From assembly GCA_046734795.1 (NCBI GenBank), contig JBKPRX010000080.1, positions 1-10,912 on the forward strand: DNA of 10,912 nt. The letters are read 5' to 3'. A program made the position numbers and the translations under genes. Shown in pieces: positions 6,534-10,912 of this stretch (position 1 is its first letter; the number at the start of each line of letters is the position of its first letter). This DNA comes from JBKPRX01 sp046734795 (GTDB lineage Bacteria > Actinomycetota > Thermoleophilia > Gaiellales > Gaiellaceae). The notes beneath the pieces were generated by a model. The model was not told where the DNA came from. It ran no database searches and saw nothing but the letters and a program-made list of their open reading frames with translations.

Positions 6534-6986
6534 GTGCCGATCCCGCCGCACATCAAACGACTCCGCGAGCTGATCGGCACCGAGCTCTTGCTCGTACCGT
6601 CCGTCGCGGCACTTGTGCGCGACGCCGACGGACGGATTCTCCTCGTGCAGGTCGCAGACCACGGTGAATGGACGCTGCCCGGCGGCCTGCTCGAGCCGGA
6701 CGAGCGTCCGGAGGACGCCGTTGCGCGCGAAGCCCGTGAGGAGGCAGGTGTCGAGGTCGAGGTCGCCGCGCCGCTCGGCGTCTTCGGCGGACCCGAGTTC
6801 CGGCATGCGTACGCGAACGGTGACGAGATCGCGTTCATGCTCGCGGTCTTTGCGGCGGAGTTCCGCAGCGGCGAAACGCGTGCGGACGGCGAGGAGACGA
6901 CCGACGTCGGCTGGTTCGCGAAAGACGAGCTTCGAGATCTCGCGCTGACGCCGCGTGCGCGCACGGTGCTCGACCGGCTGCTGTGA
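6534..6986 (+). CDS. Nudix hydrolase
   Basis: A 150-residue Nudix-fold pyrophosphohydrolase that cleaves nucleoside-diphosphate-linked substrates in the cytoplasm with Mg2+. The Nudix box GX5EX7REUXEEXGU is complete at residues 51-73 (GLLEPDE, then REAREEAGV), with the metal-binding glutamates of REAREE at 66-70. Upstream, IPPHIKRLRELIG and LLVPSVAALVRD match the N-terminus of a common Nudix group. The exact substrate cannot be read from the sequence. The GTG start is supported by this N-terminal match and by the -10-like box six bases ahead. Its TGA overlaps the GTG start of the ABC ATPase in a 4-base GTGA, so it is the first gene of a coupled run of three. Confidence 0.95.
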   Translation: MPIPPHIKRLRELIGTELLLVPSVAALVRDADGRILLVQVADHGEWTLPGGLLEPDERPEDAVAREAREEAGVEVEVAAPLGVFGGPEFRHAYANGDEIAFMLAVFAAEFRSGETRADGEETTDVGWFAKDELRDLALTPRARTVLDRLL

Positions 6987-7693
6987 CAGCCGTCGCCGTC
7001 GACGAGCTGCGCGTCGTACGCGGTGCAAACCTCGTTCTCGACCGGCTCTCGCTGAAAGTAGCCGCCGGCCGCGTAACGGGACTCCTTGGACCGAGCGGTA
7101 GCGGCAAGACAACGCTGCTGCGAGCCATCGTCGGCGTCCAGCGAATCGACAGCGGGACGGTCACCGTGCTCGACTCGCCGGCTGGCGCACCGGAACTGCG
7201 CCGTCGAATTGCGTACGCCACGCAGACGCCGGCTGTCTATCCGGATCTGACCGTGCGCGAGAACGTGCGCTTCTTCGCACGCGTCCTCGGCTTGCCGCCG
7301 AGCCGTGTCGACGAAGCGATCGACGCGGTCGCGCTAACGCGATTCGCCGGCCGCCTCGTCCGTGATCTTTCCGGCGGGGAGCGCGCCCGTGTTGCGCTTG
7401 CGACCGCGTTCGTGGGCAGACCCGAGCTGCTCGTGCTCGACGAGCCGACCGTCGGGCTCGATCCGGTCCTGCGGCGCGAGCTCTGGCAGCTCTTCCGCTC
7501 GCTGGCGGAGAACGGCGCGACGTTGCTCGTCTCGAGCCACGTGATGGACGAGGCCGACCGCTGCGACGACCTGCTCCTCCTGCGGGAAGGTCGGCTGCTC
7601 GCCGCGGGGACTCCGGACGAGTTGCGAACGCGCGTCGGCGCCGATTCGCTCGAGGGTGTCTTCTTGCGGTTGATCGAGAACGGCGCGCAGTGA
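6983..7693 (+). CDS. ABC transporter ATP-binding protein (ABC-2 type)
   Basis: A 236-residue ATPase with all motifs intact: Walker A GPSGSGKT (36-43), Q-loop Gln81, signature LSGGE (129-133), Walker B LLVLDEP (149-155), D-loop GLD (158-160) and the H-loop His186. The family powers export across the cytoplasmic membrane, here with the permease encoded immediately downstream. Sequence style (TPAVYPDLTVRENVRFFA, SSHVMDEADRCD) is that of the drug, polysaccharide or Nod-factor export-like branch. The cargo is unknown. The GTG start overlaps the Nudix stop by 4 bases with no Shine-Dalgarno sequence, and its own TGA overlaps the permease GTG by 4 bases. All three are therefore likely made by re-initiating ribosomes in fixed proportion. 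Confidence 0.98.
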   Translation: MTAVAVDELRVVRGANLVLDRLSLKVAAGRVTGLLGPSGSGKTTLLRAIVGVQRIDSGTVTVLDSPAGAPELRRRIAYATQTPAVYPDLTVRENVRFFARVLGLPPSRVDEAIDAVALTRFAGRLVRDLSGGERARVALATAFVGRPELLVLDEPTVGLDPVLRRELWQLFRSLAENGATLLVSSHVMDEADRCDDLLLLREGRLLAAGTPDELRTRVGADSLEGVFLRLIENGAQ

Positions 7694-8424
7694 GCGCGCG
7701 CGTGACGCTGGCCGTCGCGGCGCGCGTGCTGACGCAGCTTCGGCGTGATCCGCGGACGCTCGCCTTGCTGCTCGCGGTCCCCGTCGTTCTGATCGTCCTC
7801 TTGCACGAGCTCTTCGCGGACAACAACGCGATCTTCCAGCACGTAGGCGGACCGTTGCTCGGCCTCTTTCCGTTCATCTCGATGTTCGTGGTCACGTCGA
7901 TCACGATGCTGCGCGAACGCACGTCGGGCACGCTGGAGCGGCTGTTGACGCTGCCGCTCGCGAAGCTCGACCTCCTGCTCGGATACGCCGTCGCCTTCGG
8001 GCTCGTCGCGACGGCACAGGCGGTGCTCGTCTCGGTTGTCGCCTTCGGGCCCCTCGATCTCAACTCGGAGGGACCACCGTGGACGGTCGTCCTCCTCGCG
8101 ATCGGGAACGCGATTCTCGGGATGGCGCTCGGCCTCTTCGCGAGCGCGTTCGCGCGCACGGAATTCCAGGCCGTGCAGTTCATGCCTGCGTTCGTGCTGC
8201 CGCAGCTCCTGCTCTGCGGGCTCTTCGTTGCGCGCTCGGAGATGGCCGACTGGCTGCGCGTCGTCTCAGCTTTGCTTCCGCTCACGTACTCGTACGACGC
8301 ACTCGCGCATGCGACAGCCGGAGACTTCGATGCACGGTTCGCGCTCGACGTCGCCGTGACAGTCGGCGCCACGTTCCTCGCGCTTGCGCTCGGCGCCGCG
8401 ACGCTCAGGCGACGAACTGCCTAG
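7690..8424 (+). CDS. ABC-2 type transporter permease
   Basis: A 244-residue integral membrane protein with about six hydrophobic segments (roughly residues 23-40, 55-73, 94-119, 132-153, 163-181 and 220-238). This matches the six-helix ABC-2 permease pattern. The cytoplasmic loop MLRERTSGTLERLLTLPL (73-90) is a hallmark of the family: a charged RE-T-GTLE-L segment between TM2 and TM3 that contacts the ATPase. It should dimerise and pair with the ATPase encoded just upstream. Export is the usual direction; the substrate is unknown. The GTG start sits in a GTGA overlap with the ATPase stop. Its UAG stop (8422-8424) forms the first three bases of a TAGGCT box ahead of the M29 peptidase gene. Confidence 0.93.
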   Translation: MSARVTLAVAARVLTQLRRDPRTLALLLAVPVVLIVLLHELFADNNAIFQHVGGPLLGLFPFISMFVVTSITMLRERTSGTLERLLTLPLAKLDLLLGYAVAFGLVATAQAVLVSVVAFGPLDLNSEGPPWTVVLLAIGNAILGMALGLFASAFARTEFQAVQFMPAFVLPQLLLCGLFVARSEMADWLRVVSALLPLTYSYDALAHATAGDFDARFALDVAVTVGATFLALALGAATLRRRTA

Positions 8425-8427
8425 GCT
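8422..8427 (+). promoter_or_regulatory. Candidate -10 box TAGGCT for a leaderless M29 peptidase transcript, overlapping a stop codon
   Basis: TAGGCT is followed by TCGCGC and the ATG at 8434, a six-base gap as at the Nudix gene. The first three bases are also the stop codon of the permease. No Shine-Dalgarno sequence precedes the ATG. The peptidase therefore may have its own start site even though it lies only 9 bp after the transporter genes. Confidence 0.5.
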
Positions 8428-8433
8428 TCGCGC

Positions 8434-9513
8434 ATGGACGATCCGCGCATCGACGAATACGCAACGCTTCTGCTCGACCGCTGCGTCGGTGTCCAGCCGG
8501 GTTGGCAGGTGATGGTGAAGTCGCGCCCGCAGGCGCGTCCGCTCGTTGAGGCGCTCGCGCGCGAGCTTGGCCGCCGCGGCGCGTATGCGCTCCTTCGGAT
8601 CAACTTCGGCGGGTACGACGTCGATCCGGAGTGGCTGAAGGCCGCGCCGCTCGAGCTCGTCGAGCGGGCGGCGCCCGCAGAGACGAATGCGTACGAGACG
8701 ATCGACGCCTGGATCCACGTGACGGCACCCGAAGATCCGCACGAGGGCAGCGACATCCCGAACGAACGCGACGTTGCCTACATGACGATGATCCGGCCGT
8801 TCCTCGCGCGGCGGCTGTCGTTCGAGATGCCGTGGGTCGGCTGTCACTACCCGACGCAAGCGCTCGCCGACGAGGCGGGGATGACGCTCGAGGAGTACAC
8901 GGACTTCCTGTTCGGCGCGTGCCTTCTCGACTGGGACGCCGAGGCGGAGCGGATGCAGGCGTACAAGGAGCGCTTCGACGGCGCGCGTGAAGTCCGCATC
9001 GTCGGCGAGGGAACCGACCTGCGGCTGAGCCTCGCGGGGCGCGAAGGGATGGTCGACGAGGGCCGGTTCAACATGCCCGGTGGCGAGTTCTTCTTCAGCC
9101 CCGTCGAGGACGCAACCGAAGGTGTGGTCGAGTTCTCCGAGTTTCCCGCTATGCACGGGGGTCGCCACTGCGAGGGCGTGCGCCTCGCCTTCGAAGGCGG
9201 ACGCGTCGTCGAGGCGAGTGCGAAGACCGAGGAGGAGTACCTGCTGTCGCAACTCGATGCCGACGACGGCGCGCGCGTGCTCGGCGAGCTCGGCGTCGGC
9301 TGCAATCCGGGCATCGAGCGACACACGAAAGACGTCCTCTTCGACGAGAAGATCGACGGGACGATCCACCTCGCGGTCGGCGCCGGCTTCCCGTTCCTCG
9401 GCGGCAAGAACACGAGCGTCGTGCACTGGGACATGGTCAAGGATCTGCGAAACGGCGGCCGGATCTCGATCGACGGCGAGCTCGTGCAAGAAAACGGCGC
9501 CTGGCTCCTCTAG
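8434..9513 (+). CDS. M29-family aminopeptidase (thermophilic aminopeptidase-like)
   Basis: A 359-residue metallopeptidase that removes N-terminal amino acids from peptides in the cytoplasm. Candidate metal ligands, matched to the order known in aminopeptidase T (Glu, Glu, His, His, Asp), are Glu218 in NMPGGE, Glu285 in GELGVGCN, His312 in GTIHLAVG, and His331 and Asp333 in VVHWDMVKD. The spacing between the two histidines is shorter than I recall for the Thermus enzyme, and the protein is somewhat shorter than the usual ~400 residues. It thus belongs to a compact subgroup. The ATG lies 9 bases after the permease stop and 6 bases after a TAGGCT box. It may be read both from the transporter operon and from its own promoter. 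No signal peptide is seen. Confidence 0.9.
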   Translation: MDDPRIDEYATLLLDRCVGVQPGWQVMVKSRPQARPLVEALARELGRRGAYALLRINFGGYDVDPEWLKAAPLELVERAAPAETNAYETIDAWIHVTAPEDPHEGSDIPNERDVAYMTMIRPFLARRLSFEMPWVGCHYPTQALADEAGMTLEEYTDFLFGACLLDWDAEAERMQAYKERFDGAREVRIVGEGTDLRLSLAGREGMVDEGRFNMPGGEFFFSPVEDATEGVVEFSEFPAMHGGRHCEGVRLAFEGGRVVEASAKTEEEYLLSQLDADDGARVLGELGVGCNPGIERHTKDVLFDEKIDGTIHLAVGAGFPFLGGKNTSVVHWDMVKDLRNGGRISIDGELVQENGAWLL

Positions 9514-9581
9514 CGCTCGGTTCGAGCGGAACTGTCCGCGCCGGTCGCGCCACTTCGTTCGGACGGAAGCGCAGGCTTCCG
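9514..9581. terminator. Candidate bidirectional terminator hairpins between convergent genes
   Basis: The 76-bp gap between the M29 peptidase and pntB stops holds two hairpins. The first is CGCTCG-GTT-CGAGCG (9514-9528), directly after the peptidase stop. The second is CGGAAGC-GCAG-GCTTCCG (9564-9581), 8 bases beyond the pntB stop on the minus strand, with a perfect 7-bp stem. Neither has a T-run, so termination efficiency is uncertain, but the position at the meeting point of two converging genes fits the role. Confidence 0.45.
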
Positions 9582-9589
9582 CGCGCTGG

Positions 9590-10912
9590 CTAGAGCGGCT
9601 TGACGCTCTGCGCGAGGTTGACGATCGACTCTTTCGCGTCGCCGAAGAGCATCACCGTCTTCGGGTTCAGGAAGAGCGGATTGTCGATGCCGGCGAATCC
9701 GGGGTTCATCGAGCGCTTGAGGACGACGACCGTCTGGGCCTGATCGACGTTCAGGATCGGCATGCCGTAGATCGGGCTGCCTTGGTTGTTGCGCGCGTCG
9801 GGGTTGACGACGTCGTTCGCGCCGATCACGACGGCGACGTCTGTGCGCGGAAACTCCGAGTTCGCATCGTCGAGCTCGTGCAGCTGCGGGTACGGGACGT
9901 TCGCCTCGGCGAGCAAGACGTTCATGTGGCCCGGCATGCGTCCGGCGACGGGATGGATCGCGTAAGAGACTTCGACGCCTTTCTCTTCGAGGAGATCGGC
10001 GAGGGCACGTACATCGTGCTGCGCCTGCGCGACCGCCATCCCGTAACCGGGAACGAAGACGACCTTGTGCGCGTAGGCGAGCATCACGGCGATGTCCTCC
10101 GCGCCTGCGGAGCGCACCGAGCCGCCGTCGGTTCCCGCTGCCGCGGCGCCGTTGCCTGTCTGGATCTGACCGAACGCGCCGAAGAGGACGTTCGCAATCG
10201 AGCGGTTCATCGCGCGGCCCATCAGCATCGTCAGCAAGGTTCCTGACGCACCGACGAGCATTCCGCTCACGATCAGGACGTTGTTCTCGAGCTCGAAGCC
10301 ACCTGCCGCGACCGCGAGGCCCGTGAACGCGTTGAGGAGCGAGATCACGACCGGCATGTCCGCGCCGCCGATCGGCAGGACGAAGAGGATCCCGAATACG
10401 AGCGACGCTGCGATAAGCGTCCAGAGGAGCCATTCGTCCTGAACGCCGGCGACGAGCGCGATCCCGCAGCCGACCGCGCCGAGGAAGAGCGCGGCGTTCA
10501 CGAACTGCTGGCCGGTGTACGTGATCGGCCGGCCGCCGATCAGCTCCTGCAGCTTTGCGAACGCGATCATCGAGCCGGAGAACGAGATCGAGCCGATCAG
10601 CGCCGAGAGCACGATCGCGAGCGAGATGTCGACCTTCGGCGCGCCTGGGGCCGGAAGGATCCGGTGGAGCTCCGCGAGCGCGATCAACGCCGCCGCGCCG
10701 CCGCCGACGCCGTTGAAGAGCGCCACCATCTGCGGCATCGCGGTCATCCTCACCTTGCGCGCGGCGATAGCACCGAAGCCGCCGCCGATCGTCATCGCGA
10801 TCACCATCGCCCACCAGCTCTCGGTGCCGACGTTGATCCACGTGACGACGATCGCGACCAACATTCCCGCGGCGCCGATCTGGTTGCCGCGCCGCGCGTG
10901 CGCCGGATTCGA
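9590..10912 (-). CDS. pntB: NAD(P) transhydrogenase subunit beta, N-terminus beyond the window
   Basis: The beta subunit of the proton-translocating transhydrogenase moves hydride between NADH and NADP+ using the proton gradient. The frame is open to the right edge: 16 codons (SNPAHARRGNQIGAAG) precede the first internal ATG at 10864-10862 and match the family. That ATG is therefore not the start; by comparison with ~460-residue homologues a few dozen N-terminal residues are missing. Of 440 visible residues, about 17-250 form the multi-helix membrane domain, including AMPQMVALFNGVGGG. The NADP-binding domain follows with GYGMAVAQAQH (289-299), HPVAGRMPGH (320-329), NDVVNP (366-371) and KRSM (399-402). 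All key binding motifs look intact. The alpha subunit gene is probably upstream, beyond the right edge. Confidence 0.98.
   Translation of the reverse strand, partial: SNPAHARRGNQIGAAGMLVAIVVTWINVGTESWWAMVIAMTIGGGFGAIAARKVRMTAMPQMVALFNGVGGGAAALIALAELHRILPAPGAPKVDISLAIVLSALIGSISFSGSMIAFAKLQELIGGRPITYTGQQFVNAALFLGAVGCGIALVAGVQDEWLLWTLIAASLVFGILFVLPIGGADMPVVISLLNAFTGLAVAAGGFELENNVLIVSGMLVGASGTLLTMLMGRAMNRSIANVLFGAFGQIQTGNGAAAAGTDGGSVRSAGAEDIAVMLAYAHKVVFVPGYGMAVAQAQHDVRALADLLEEKGVEVSYAIHPVAGRMPGHMNVLLAEANVPYPQLHELDDANSEFPRTDVAVVIGANDVVNPDARNNQGSPIYGMPILNVDQAQTVVVLKRSMNPGFAGIDNPLFLNPKTVMLFGDAKESIVNLAQSVKPL

Noticed and set aside
9510..10841. 443-codon minus-strand frame overlapping pntB
   Set aside because: Arg-rich shadow frame; pntB in the other frame carries all transhydrogenase motifs.
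10862..10864. ATG at 10864-10862 as the pntB start
   Set aside because: The 16 in-frame codons before it match the PntB family and continue off the edge, so the gene is truncated by the window, not started here.

Overview
The window is high-GC DNA (roughly two-thirds G+C by eye) from a bacterial chromosome, densely coded with short spacers. The codon bias, many GTG starts, a luciferase-like flavin oxidoreductase and leaderless-looking start sites suggest a high-GC Gram-positive, perhaps a deep-branching actinobacterium of the Thermoleophilia/Gaiella type. That placement is inference. No rRNA, tRNA, CRISPR array, insertion sequence or phage gene was found. No stretch over 300 bases lacks a gene.

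Layout. At the left edge (minus strand) is the N-terminus of an unidentified protein, preceded in its transcription direction by a secreted four-Asp-box beta-propeller protein of the sialidase/BNR type. Divergent from it, on the plus strand, is a tight three-gene set: a short-chain dehydrogenase/reductase, a luciferase-like flavin oxidoreductase and a DAO-type FAD amine/amino-acid oxidase. These overlap by 1 bp or lie 4 bp apart and look like one catabolic redox operon of unknown substrate. A 191-bp convergent gap follows. Next is a minus-strand pair: an ornithine cyclodeaminase/mu-crystallin family enzyme and, 13 bp downstream, the large mechanosensitive channel MscL. Divergent from the cyclodeaminase, only 22 bp away, starts a plus-strand run of Nudix hydrolase, ABC ATPase and ABC-2 permease, joined by two 4-bp GTGA overlaps. 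An M29-family aminopeptidase follows 9 bp later. Converging on it from the right edge is pntB, the NAD(P) transhydrogenase beta subunit, whose first few dozen residues lie outside the window.

The most interesting signal is regulatory. Four genes (SDR, cyclodeaminase, Nudix, M29 peptidase) have a TANNNT hexamer ending exactly 6 or 7 bases before the start codon, and no Shine-Dalgarno sequence. In three of them the hexamer is the same TAGGCT. This is the geometry of a -10 box serving a leaderless mRNA. At the cyclodeaminase/Nudix divergence the two opposed -10 boxes overlap by 2 bp. At the M29 peptidase the box shares its first three bases with the UAG stop codon of the permease upstream. The mscL gene (inside an operon) and the propeller gene (with a promoter-like upstream region) instead have strong Shine-Dalgarno sequences. 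The coding content itself belongs to known families, and I see no clearly new protein system.
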